Shown here: positions 54,962 through 64,000 of the stretch, one piece after another
How the letters are laid out: every line of letters starts with the position of its first letter
Numbering within the stretch: position 1 is the stretch's first letter
From: Poa pratensis
Taxonomy: Eukaryota > Streptophyta > Magnoliopsida > Poales > Poaceae
Length of the DNA: 64,000 nt
Reading direction: 5' to 3'
Assembly (NCBI GenBank): GCA_947311845.1
Contig: CAMZMU010000049.1
Location: 6,905,597-6,969,596 of the forward strand
Notes under the pieces: generated by a model
The model's input: only the letters and a program-made list of their open reading frames with translations
The model's database searches: none
Told to the model about the DNA's origin: nothing
Translations under genes and position numbers: made by a program

Positions 54962-57873
54962 ATGGCGGCGGCGTTGGTGGCCGGAGCGCTCCGGCGGGGG
55001 CGAGCGGGCGGCGCACGATACGTGGCCGAGAACACGCTGCGGAGGCTCGTGAGTTATCCCCCTTCTTCCCTCTCCTTACCCTGCTACCTGCGCGCGCTCG
55101 ATCCGATTGGCCACCGTGGGGGTCGGAGGTAGAGCCGAATCGATCGCCGCCTCGGCCGCACATCATCGGTGGGGATTTGAGCCCGCAACCGTGATTGGCA
55201 TTGCCAGCGGTCGAGCCCTCCCCCCAATGACGCCGGACGAATCCCCGGCCACGTCCGGGAGCGAGAGCTGTCACGGTATGCGTGAGCGAGCCGGCGAGGG
55301 AGTCGGGTCTCTGCAGAGCACGGCGGCAGCGGGCGAAGGGGCGGTGAGGTAGCCAGGGCAGCGACCGCGGTGGACCAGCTCTGTCTTAGTACCGCTCTTT
55401 GGACAGTCATGTCTGTTGTTCGTCTCAAGAGTACTCCTACATGCATGTGCCGAGTAAAATCTGATTTCAATGTCGTGCAGACCTTCATAAGTTCGTACAA
55501 TCAGTATGAGTTCGGTGGTACAAATTCATTCCACGTATCTTGAATTTTAGACTATTGTCTCACCTTGTGCTAGGTTCAAGTTTGTACTACAAATTTGCTC
55601 TGTTCACATGCTGTCGATAGATGACTGCTATGTACTACCTCTTAATGCCGCGTCGTATCTCATGGAACTTGACTATGCCATAAGAACCCACGGTGCTGAC
55701 TCTGGCTGTGGATTAGTTAACACGGGCATGGTTTTAATTCTCTTCTCTCTTGACGTGCCTCGCGGCTTAACTCCGGTGTTGTCCTGCTTTGCTAGGTGAG
55801 CACGCTGGTCGTGGCGGAACATGAAGGTGGGCTCGTGAAGCCCTCGTCTCTGAGCGCGTTGACGGCTGCCGAGGCCATCGCCAAAGAGAACAAGGTCTCT
55901 CTTCTTCTAGCTGGATCCGGGCCGACGCTGCACAAGGCTGCTGAGCACGCTGCGTCCAGCCATCCATTGGTCAATGAGGTACTGTGGCTACCTTCCGTTA
56001 CCCTATGTAATGGTCTTTGCCTTGCTCTGCGTTCATTCAATACAGAGAAGGACAAGAAAACTTTGTGAAAAGGAAGCAAATGTTGCTCTGTTCATCGGTT
56101 GGTTCTCTTGCGTTACAGGTTCTTGTCGCTGACTCGGATGTATTCGCACATCCTTTAGCTGAACCTTGGGCCGAGCTGCTCCGCTCCCTTCAGCAGAAAG
56201 GTGGATACTCTCATGTCATAGCGTCTTCAACATCGTTCGGCAAGAATTTGCTACCACGTGCTGCAGCTCTTCTGGATGTCTCCCCTGTTACGGATGTCAC
56301 CGCCATATCTGAACCTCGGGTCTTTGTGAGGTTCGATATTCTACCTTTTTTTTGTGCTTAGTATTTTATGAAGTATGTGATGGAAGCATCTAACATCCCA
56401 GGGGCGTATTTGCTTTCGTTTGTACTATAGTTGTCATCTGCCTTGATCTTTTAACATAGCCAACTCAATATTATAGCCCATCAGAAATTTATATTTTTAT
56501 TAAGACATTCTCTCCGCTATTTTCTTCAGGCCAATTTATGCTGGAAATGCACTTTGCACAGTACGATATACTGGAGAGAATCCTTGTATGATGAGTATTA
56601 GATCAACATCATTTTCTCCAACTACTGAGTCTATGTCAGAAGCTAAGGTTGTGCCTATAACCCAGGTTGATCTCTCTTTTCTCAGTGAAGGTTTGTTTAA
56701 TTCCTCACCGTATTCTTCTGTTATCTACACCCTTTTTTATGTTACTGTTCTTGTTCATTTTGCATTGCCTGCCTGGGTCTATCAGAAAAATATACCGACT
56801 TCTGCAATAGAAGTCTAAGGACTGATTGGCTATTACTTGATTTTCTTTTCCACGGTCTTATTATGGTTTATGGATCTATAATTCAGTCTTCAGCAGGTGT
56901 TCATGCTTGGGTGTGTCGGTGTGTGTGCATCTGCAACATGTTATGATGAAATTAGCTCTTTTAATCTCTCATAATAACAGTTTACAATTCTGAAATGATG
57001 AACCATACTTTTAAACTCTTCTCTTCAATGTGCAGCAAGCTCAGGGAAGTCATCATGGGTGAATCTTACTTCCCAAGATACAGAAAGGCCAGATCTTGCA
57101 AATGCACGTGTCGTAGTGACTGGAGGCAGAGGTTTGAAAAGTGCTGAGAATTTTAAATTGTTGGAGCAGCTTGCTGAGAAGCTTGGCGCAGCAGGTTTGC
57201 ACTTTTACCTAACCGTCTGTTGAAAACCTAGGTAGCACTGAAATCGTACGTAGTATTTGGTAAAATTCGTTCATCTACGCACAGTTTTCTTTGAGATGTT
57301 TACAATTCTTTTCCCTTTTTGTAGTGGGTGCGACCAGAGCTGCTGTTGATGCTGGATATGTGCCGAATGAACTTCAGGTAACCTCCTCAAGTCTACCATA
57401 GTGGTATAACCAAATAGCAACTAAATGGATTCAGGACTGAAACTTGCTGACTTATGCCATAAACATGTCCTGATCTTGTCTAGCTTACTAGGTAATAATA
57501 CCATCCTTGTGAATTTGTTGCTACCGGTTACAGTTCGATTTACTGTCGCAACACCTCACAGGTTGGGCAGACCGGGAAGATCGTGGCGCCTGAGCTCTAC
57601 ATTGCTTTCGGAGTTTCGGGGGCGATACAGCACCTGGCGGGGATGAGAGATTCCAAGTACATCGTGGCCGTCAACAAAGACGTTGACGCCCCCATATTCC
57701 AGGTTCTGTTCCACTTCACCACGGTCGAAGCTTCGAGCATCGAAACCAAATGTTTACCGTTAGTTACTGAGCTTGTTTCTATTGCTGATGTACAGGTTGC
57801 ATATTACGGGATCGTAGGTGATCTGTTCGAGGTTCTCGGTGAGCTGTTAGAGAAGATTCCGGACAAGAAATAA
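54962..57873 (+). CDS. ETFA: Electron transfer flavoprotein subunit alpha
   Basis: Mitochondrial matrix FAD protein. With ETF-beta it passes electrons from acyl-CoA, isovaleryl-CoA and 2-hydroxyglutarate dehydrogenases to ETF:ubiquinone oxidoreductase. Eight exons, all GT-AG, phase-consistent: 54962-55048, 55796-55978, 56119-56330, 56530-56690, 57036-57194, 57325-57377, 57562-57702, 57796-57873; about 357 residues, normal for the family. The N terminus [17 protein letters not shown] is a basic, Arg/Ala-rich transit-peptide type. Domain [58 protein letters not shown]-binding domain: [71 protein letters not shown]. Near the C terminus AYYGIVGD replaces the usual ADYG, an Asp-to-Tyr change at a conserved site. 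The convergent neighbour is SSL. The left-arm copy is a pseudogene. Confidence 0.95.
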
Positions 57874-58554
57874 GTGGCTGTTTCGCATCTTCCAGACAAG
57901 AAAAAAGTGGGTGAAGCAAGGCAAGGGAAGCTCTTCGTCGAGCTTCTTATCTATTGAAAAAGACGTGGATCAGTAGTATGTTCCGTGATGATAATAAGCG
58001 GGGAGGGTGTCGGCTGGTTACGTGGAAAATTCGAAAACCTGTCATGTTGTGTTGTCTGGCTCCTCGGTTAACCTGCTTGTATCTATGTAACTAGATGTGC
58101 ATGAACGGAGGAGAATGTTGGAGAACTCATATTCGCAATCCATCTAGTACAGACACCTCATATATAAATTAATATCGATTGATCATACACGGTATTAGAT
58201 ACGCAGTAATCTTAGCTTGTCTCCTGGCGGAGCGCGTGGTGCTCTCTCGCTGGAGCCCGGTTAATTTCCAAACACAAAAAAAAAGGCCACAAGTACCAGG
58301 ACTCCAGGAGAGGTAGTACAATCTAAATGAAGAAAATAACAAACGATTTACTGATAATTGTGTGGATTACATTGGCTAGTCTGACCGGAAAACAAATTCA
58401 TTCGAAATTACAATTAAGGAAAAGCAGAAACTAAAAGCCATTCTAAATCAACTATTTGCGTTTAACTACACTAACATAAGGCAGCTCCACGGAACCCATG
58501 TACAACACTTTACCATTCTCCCTCTCCATTATCTCGGTCGGCCTCACGCTCTTA

Positions 58555-60000
58555 GGATGACTCCAACGGGGCGACGCAAACGGACGCGCGTTTGGTCCGC
58601 GTTTGGTCCGTTTGCGTCGCCAAAAGGACCCATGTCCGGCCCACGTCCGCCCCTTTCCGGCCACTGCCCCCAACGGGCCGACGCATTGAGTCCGCCCGGC
58701 CAGGGTTTTTGATCATTTTCGGGCATGATCGTTTCCACGCCCCCAAAACATTACAAGTTGCGGCCATCGGCCATGTCCCCAGGTGTGCCCAAAACATTAC
58801 AAGTTGCGGCCATCGGTCATGTCCCCAGGTGTGCCCAAAACATTACAAGTTGCGGCCATCGGCCATGTCCCTAGGTGTGCCCAAAATATTACAAATTTCG
58901 GCCACCGGCCATGTTTTTCCGGCCATGTTGGCCATAGTTCAACACAAATATGTAGAAGGGACCGAGAATAGATCAAACCTGATCCATGTACTGCCTTTGC
59001 TTCTTCGCGTAGTAGGCCTTCTTCCTAGGGGTGAAGGTGGAGATGTCCATGTCCATGATCCTGGCCTCCTCGGCGCGTAGGGCGAGTTCAAGGTCTTTGG
59101 CCTTGAGCTCCACCTCCCTGGCCTTCACGTCGGCCTCCTTGGTCCTTGCCTCGGCCTCCTTGCCCCTGATCTCGACCTCCGCCACCCGGGTCCGAGCGTT
59201 CTCCTCCTCTATGTCAAGCCTCCGCAGTCTGCGGCGCGGGCGACTGTGCGACCAACGGTGTCGCAGGCGGGTTGAGAACGAGGGCAGGTACCTCGACCGA
59301 CTCGTCGGAGGTAGGAGAAACCCGCGGCGGCATGGTTCCAGGGACGAACCAGTGCGCAAGAGATGGCGCGGTCGCGAGCGGTTTCGACCTTGGAGGTCGG
59401 GCCGTGGAAGCGTTGGAGCTGGCCGCGGTAGAGGAAACCCCGACCGCCGCCGCAGTCGCTACCCCAACCGCCGCCGCGGACGGGGTAAGTCCAATGAGGA
59501 GGAGGGCAGCTGTCGCGGTCTTGGTCACGAGGTCGGCGTTGTCGTCGTCGCCCTTTTCCTCGGCGGCGGCCCTGGCGGCGGCGTCGAGCCTGTCCTGCTT
59601 CAGCCTCCTCCTCCGTTGGCCCCGCTTGGCCGTCTCCTTGGCCCTCTGCTCCTCCGTGAGCTCCTTCTTCACTTTCTTCAGCCGGGGAGCAAGCCCGGCG
59701 GCGTCGTCGGCCAGCTCTAGGCTCTCGGCGGCGGCGGTCTTGGCGGCGGCCTTGGCGATCCTGGAGGCGGCGGCGGCCATGGGGTAGGTCTGGACTGTGG
59801 ATTTTGCCTCCAAAAGCGGACCAGGGGAGGACACAAAAGAGCTCCGTTTCGCGTCCGGGGCCGACGCATCGGTGGCCCAAATTTGGGCCAGGGATGCGTC
59901 GCGGCGGACCAAAAAACGGACCGCGGTCCGTTTGCGTCGCCCCGTTGGGCCGTGTTTTTGGCCCTCGCGGACACGATGCGTCGCCCCGTTGGAGTCATCC
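58555..60000 (-). mobile_element. PIF/Harbinger element carrying an ORF1-like gene (1,446 bp)
   Basis: Terminal inverted repeats GGATGACTCCAACGGGGCGA at both ends; TTA target duplication (58552-58554, 60001-60003). The left-arm SSL shows the empty site with a single TTA. Subterminal GCGTCGCCCCGTTGG and CGGACGCGCGTTTGGTCCG repeats. Three direct copies of about 51 bp (ATTACAAGTTGCGGCCATCG, 58750-58890). It has ORF1-like coding but no DDE transposase, so it is non-autonomous. Confidence 0.92.
58973..59780 (-). pseudogene. PIF/Harbinger ORF1-like protein, one frameshift
   Basis: Starts at 59780 (MAAAASRIAKAAAKTAAAES), with basic helix KKVKKELTEEQRAKETAKRG and a Ser/Thr/Ala/Pro-rich middle. The frame stops at 59214 after APQTAEA. 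A one-base shift restores a second part (LDIEEENARTRVAEVEIRGK, then KAKDLELALRAEEARIM and FTPRKKAYYAKKQRQYMDQV, stop 58973). The second part is a charged coiled coil with the DxSxxxPRKKAYY-type end seen in grass PIF ORF1 / NAM-associated proteins. ORF1 proteins bind DNA and help the transposase. Assignment from memory of the family; moderately sure. Confidence 0.65.
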
Positions 60001-61420
60001 TTAGGACCCCTCATCTCTTCGAGTATCTTCCCGTCGGTGCCGACCCTCACGGCGAGCAGATGGCTATCACGACCAAACGGCAGCTCGTTTTTCTCGCGGT
60101 GTAGCGCCACCCAGTAGCCTCCTCTCTTGGCTGGCCTGACGTTATCTGGGTAGCCCGGGAGGTCGGCGAACGGCTCGGCTCTGCCCGCGTTGGGCCCTTT
60201 GATCCAATGGCGCAGGAGCTTGCACGGCCCGGTAGAGGCGACCACGAGGTGCGTACGGTCGGCGCTGAGGGAGATGCCGTTCGGGTAGGTAATGCCGTGC
60301 TGTAGCACGGTGACATCGGAAGTCCTGGGATCATACCTCATGAGGCGCCCCGTGGAGTCCCCTGTTTTGGTGACCATCTCGTGCTGGGCCCTGTTGTAGT
60401 TCGTCGAGCTGTCGGTGAAATAGACGTGGCCGGTGGTCTGATCCACGTTGACACCGTTGGTGAAGCGGAGGGGCACGCCATCGACCTGGTTGACCAGCAC
60501 GGTGGCCTCCCCGCCGCCGGGGCCGACCCGCATGAGTCCTTTGTACGCGTCGGCGATGTAGAGATCTCCTGATTTTTGGTCGAAGCGGAGGTCGAGCGGG
60601 CGGCCGCAGCGGCTCTCGGTGGCGGTCTCCGGGCGGAGCCTCGTCGCCGTGCAGGTCTTGGCGTCGTAGCCGGGACCGTAGGAGTAGGTGGTCCAGCCGA
60701 GCTTGTCGCCGTTCCACTTGAGGATGCGGCCGTCCGAGACGCCGCTGTAGGGGCCTTGGCCGTGGCCGTCGAAGGCGACGCTCTCGGGACCGCGGACCGT
60801 CCCGCGCGGCAGCGGCAGGTGCTGGCTTCGGGTGGCGTCGAAGCTGGCGGCGGCCATGACGGCGGGCATGAAGAGTATTGCGATGATGAGGACGGAGATG
60901 GCCTTCTTGGTGAGACGGCTCATGCCGCAGCCCATCTCTGCTTGAGCGAGAGCTCGATCTCGCGTTCGTTGTTGGCTTCGAATCAGAGTGTTTGATCGAC
61001 GTAAAGAACCTCGTATGTTTGGCTGGTTGGTTTGGTGGAGCGTAAACGGGTGGGTGTGCTGCTATTTGTGGTGGTGGTGAGAGCTGGCTACCGGTCCGAG
61101 TCGGCTCAAGATACACGTAGAGGACGGCGCCGGAGTCAGAGTCGGTAGAGGACGTACGTCCGCGCGCTACTTCAACCAATCTCTCACCTCACCTAGGCAG
61201 GAGACACACCACAGTCCGGATTCAGGATACACGCCGCAATCCGGTTCGATTCTGAATAGGAATCCCCCATGCTTCGGTCTGAATAGGAATCATCCCATGT
61301 TTCGGTTTTGTATGTATCATCGGCATCATTATTTTGCCAAAAGGAGTCAAATTAACCAGCACGACACGTACCTAGCCTCTTCACTTTTATCTGTTTGGAT
61401 GGATGGATTGTCTCTTTTCT

Positions 61421-62195
61421 TTTTTTTAGAGAACTGCATATGCATTACATCAAGAACGAGTACAGAGACTCGAGCAGAAAAGCACAACATACGCAGGAAG
61501 CATAGCTACGAGGAAGACAACGCCGCCGCCGACGCCGGAGACGAAGAAGCCGAACCACCTTCTTACCTTCCCCCGAGAGCACCTCCGCACATGGAAAAGG
61601 CCGCAGAAGCCGTCCGCCACACGGTGACGAAACCTCGCTCGATGAACGAACACGGCCAGCGCCCTCCACAGCCTGCCGCACCCACCAAGTCCGGCGAAGC
61701 CAGCAGAGCCTCCTCGCGAACGTCGCTTCTACCTCCTACACACCACCACCCCAGCTCCACACCGCCGCTGGAGGACGCGCTGGCGAGACGACGAACGAGC
61801 CGGGGGACTGAAGTCCCAGAGCCCCAGGTCAACGGCGCCGTCCCGTCGACCCGAAGCAGGGGCCTGGACCGCCCGAGGAATCCGAGGATCCGCGAGCGCC
61901 AGGACGACGGCGAGCGCCCCGCTGCACACGCAGCAGAGAGGGAAGCGCCGCCCCCAAAAACCACCGCCGACCACGCCACCACCTCCACAGCGCCGCCGGC
62001 AGGGACACCCTCAACCCAACACTATGTACATGGCGAGATCTGGGGATTCCCAAGCTTCCCGCTGCCGGAGCAGCCGCCGGAGACGGAGGAATCCCACGGA
62101 TCGCCGCCACGCAAGGTGGATTGACGACGACGAGCTTCAAAAATCGCCCTGAGCACTGTAGCACTAGGGGATAAGGTCGCGGTGGAAGTGTTTTT
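61421..62195 (-). mobile_element. Retroposed sequence (775 bp) with target duplication
   Basis: The minus-strand element ends in an A-tail (T-run 61421-61427) after TGATGTAATGCATATGCAGTTCTC. Flanks GGATTGTCTCTTTTCT (61405-61420) and GGATTGCTCTCTTTTCT (62196-62212) are a 16-17 bp target duplication. The interior is GC-rich with open frames on both strands. It could be a truncated LINE or a processed retrocopy; no protein recognised. Confidence 0.7.
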
Positions 62196-62269
62196 GGATT
62201 GCTCTCTTTTCTGTTCTACGTACGTACGAACTCCTTGCACGTCTGTGGATGGGGGTTCGACCTACCACT

Positions 62270-63458
62270 AGTACCGAACTGCTACTTGATACACAATTTG
62301 CTTGAAATTTCATAAACTGTTGTACTCAGATTACAAACAACACACACAACGAGGATCCAAAACTTTCAGTTGCTTTCAGACAAGCAGAGACAGAAAGAGG
62401 ATTTGAAACTTGTAATACCCAGCACAACACTAACTAAAGAAATAATTTTATTGCTAATTTACTACATTACACTTGTCTATATACACATCCACGCCACTGT
62501 TAGTTTCGACACAGTTGCTACCCTAACTCTTTGCATATACATGACGCGTCAGCTCGAGCTTTTCGGTGAACTGATTGGTCTACCAAAGGGGGCAAACGCA
62601 GTGCTAACCATGGACACATACATACAGCCCTCCCAATAATACAAAAACAACGAACATGAAAAACTGTTCTGCTGCTGCCGTTGTTGTAGCGCAAGAGAAA
62701 TCAACCGATCTGCAATAAGGATTTCAAGGTGTTTGTACAGTATGCGCTGGTGTCTGTCCATGATGAAGAGGATCCAGCATCGCTGGAGTACATGCAACCG
62801 GCGGAGCTTCAATTTGGCATCAAATCTCTCGCGGGAGATGGAACCTGGTTGTTGCCAAGACACAACGTCAGTGGCTTTCCGGAAAATCGCAAAAATAACT
62901 CCCACCGGGATCAAACAGTGGTTTTTGACAAGGCGCAAACAAATTGCGTGTTAAATGGAAGACACCAAAAAATCAGTTACCGCTGGCAGAAATAATATTC
63001 GCTAATCAACACTTTAATGCTATCCTGGAGCTAATCTGGTTACAACATACTAACTATTTTCAATCTTCGATCGTGCTATTCACCGGTCCACACAATGTTG
63101 GTTGCACAAATCATGAAATCAATACCAATTACTGAACATCCTGCTCTAATCTAATCTCCCTTGGCGATCCAGCTACAGTCACGCAGCAACATTAAGCAAA
63201 GATCGCTATTTACATCATAAACAGAAGTCTAACCTATCTATAGCAGAGTTTGACATTTTGGAGGAAATGAAAGAAAAAAGAGGCTCCATATAGTTTATGC
63301 AAAAATTACGAGCACAACGTTAGCTGTGGAAAATGCTGCAATTTAATCAAGTTGTTGGTGGAAACGAAAACTACAACTCTAGTTGTTCCAAAACCGGTTT
63401 TTTCTTTGCTTCCAAGCAACAGGATTGCACGGTTCAGAAAGGTTCAATTGTTACATAC
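62270..63458 (-). other. 3' region of RS/coiled-coil copy C
   Basis: Homologous to 37800-38240 and 40660-42130. Shared blocks: GATGAAGAGGATCCARCATYGCTGGAGTA, TCTCGCGGGAGATGGAACCT, AACGTCAGTGGCTTTCC, ATAACTCCCACCGG and TCAGCTCGAGCTTTTCGGTGAACTG. Probably last intron/exon and 3' UTR; no certain coding exon could be fixed. Confidence 0.5.
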
Positions 63459-63808
63459 CGTTAATTTCTCGTTTGTAGAGGCAAGCTGAATCTGCAGCGC
63501 ATTAATCGTCTCTCTTCGCAATAGGCATCCTTGCTACATGATTGCAATAGATACCCATTCGTCAGCTGTTCAACAGCTTGCAGATTCATCCAGGAAAAGG
63601 GATCATGACAAGGATACCTCAAGAGCAGCAATTCTCATCATAGTATCCTCTAGCTCGACTCCGTATCTTCTCGCGACTTCTTTTTGTTTAGCTACGTCAG
63701 CCATCAAAGACTGCGCCTGGGCTAATTGATCGTCACGGTCTCGCCTGACTGTTTGAAGTTCACTCTTGAGATGGTTCACCTCTTCCACTAATTCGTTTCG
63801 TTTAGGAA
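63459..63808 (-). pseudogene. RS/coiled-coil gene copy C, two exons at window edge
   Basis: Partial; the gene continues right. Exon 63808-63618 (191 bases, as in copy B) encodes ELVEEVNHLKSELQTVRRDR and LMADVAKQKEVARRYGVELE. Exon 63533-63459 (75 bases, as in copy A) encodes QGCLLRRETINALQIQLAST, with a normal GT donor. The acceptor before the coiled-coil exon is GG (AGGCGG) where copy B has AG (AGGCAG). The nearest alternative AG would bring a stop codon, so this copy may not splice. Whether it is dead depends on sequence outside the window. Confidence 0.6.
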
Positions 63809-64000
63809 CCGCCTATTATTATCAAAAATTTGATTGATGTCAAGACACAAGTAAACCCACCAATTTATAACTTTGCAGTGTTACAACAAAGACAGGGTCT
63901 TTCCATAAAAGATATGTGTATGGTGTGATTGTGAATGGCCATTGTTTTGATTCTGATAAGTAACATTACAAAATAACATATAGCTTGCCGGACAGTACGA

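Larger units (their letters stand above)
58452..60935 (-). pseudogene. Strictosidine synthase-like gene, right arm, split by PIF/Harbinger
   Basis: Minus strand, start at 60935 (MGCGMSRLTKKAISVLIIAI). Nearly identical to the left-arm SSL for the first 311 residues (LYIADAYKGLMRVGP, FTNGVNVDQTTGHVYFTDSS). At EEMRGPK a 1,446-bp element (58555-60000) has entered. The remaining 30 or so residues (SVRPTEIMERENGKV, then MGSVELPYVSVVKRK) lie beyond it at 58554-58452. Reading into the element stays open and gives a 573-residue chimera ending at 59214. The chimera lacks only the last propeller strand of SSL. The promoter region up to 61245 is conserved with the left arm. Confidence 0.92.
51680..61245 (-). 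repeat. Right arm of the large inverted duplication
   Basis: Mirror of 25445-37495: DUF1618 (+), gag (+), ETFA (+), SSL (-). It keeps ETFA exon 1 and promoter, absent from the left arm. Specific insertions: PIF/Harbinger 58555-60000 and the short inverted-repeat element near 54637-54906. Confidence 0.85.

Noticed and set aside
59031..59787. Plus-strand frames of 171-229 codons
   Set aside because: Shadows of the minus-strand PIF ORF1-like gene in GC-rich sequence.
61297..62124. 275-codon + frame (MFRFCMYHRH...)
   Set aside because: It spans the boundary of a retroposed sequence inserted in the opposite sense, has GC-driven open frames on both strands, and contains no domain I recognise.
62549..62938. 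129-codon minus frame at the 3' side of copy C
   Set aside because: Similar frames in copies A and B are interrupted at different points and no splice acceptor fits, so it is more likely 3' UTR or intron than a coding exon.

Overview
This is a stretch of grass nuclear genome, most likely Triticeae (wheat/Aegilops/barley type). It holds split genes with GT-AG introns, grass-specific families (DUF1618, F-box with F-box-associated tail) and a dense load of Stowaway, hAT, Mutator, CACTA, PIF/Harbinger, Helitron, LINE, SINE and Ty3-gypsy gag sequences. No bacterial, organellar or rRNA/tRNA gene was seen.

Layout. 0-5.2 kb: 3' third of the RNA polymerase I largest-subunit gene (NRPA1, +), seven exons, running in from the left. 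5.2-8.8 kb: intergenic, with a Stowaway MITE split by a deleted hAT element. 8.9-18.4 kb: two related F-box pseudogenes (-) that have acted as insertion targets. Each insertion (LINE, SINE, Helitron carrying a WAK fragment, MULE, CACTA) can be delimited because the other copy keeps the empty site. 18.35-21.44 kb: CACTA element with 352-bp internal repeats and a four-exon ORF. 21.4-24.5 kb: duplicated AT-rich gene-poor DNA. 24.5-25.0 kb: a decayed second copy of the NRPA1 3' end.

25.4-37.5 kb and 51.7-61.2 kb are the arms of a large inverted duplication. Each arm carries a strictosidine synthase-like (SSL) gene, an electron transfer flavoprotein alpha (ETFA) gene facing it tail to tail, a gypsy gag fragment and a DUF1618 gene. 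The arms have lost genes reciprocally. The left arm keeps an intact SSL and has a broken ETFA. The right arm keeps a full eight-exon ETFA, and its SSL is cut by a PIF/Harbinger element that fuses in frame to SSL. Both DUF1618 copies are broken, by different lesions.

Between the arms (37.8-46.7 kb), and again at the right edge (62-64 kb), lie three copies of an unrecognised gene encoding an Arg/Ser-rich N terminus and a coiled coil (-). Copy B has a strongly expanded RS repeat; all three copies differ in splice-site or exon lesions.

Functionally, the likely working genes are NRPA1 (rRNA transcription), SSL in the left arm (secreted six-bladed propeller hydrolase-like protein), ETFA in the right arm (mitochondrial electron transfer to ETF-QO), and possibly copy B of the RS/coiled-coil gene. 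The rest is mobile DNA or gene debris. Exon boundaries were read by eye from splice sites and protein frame; no alignment or database search was run.
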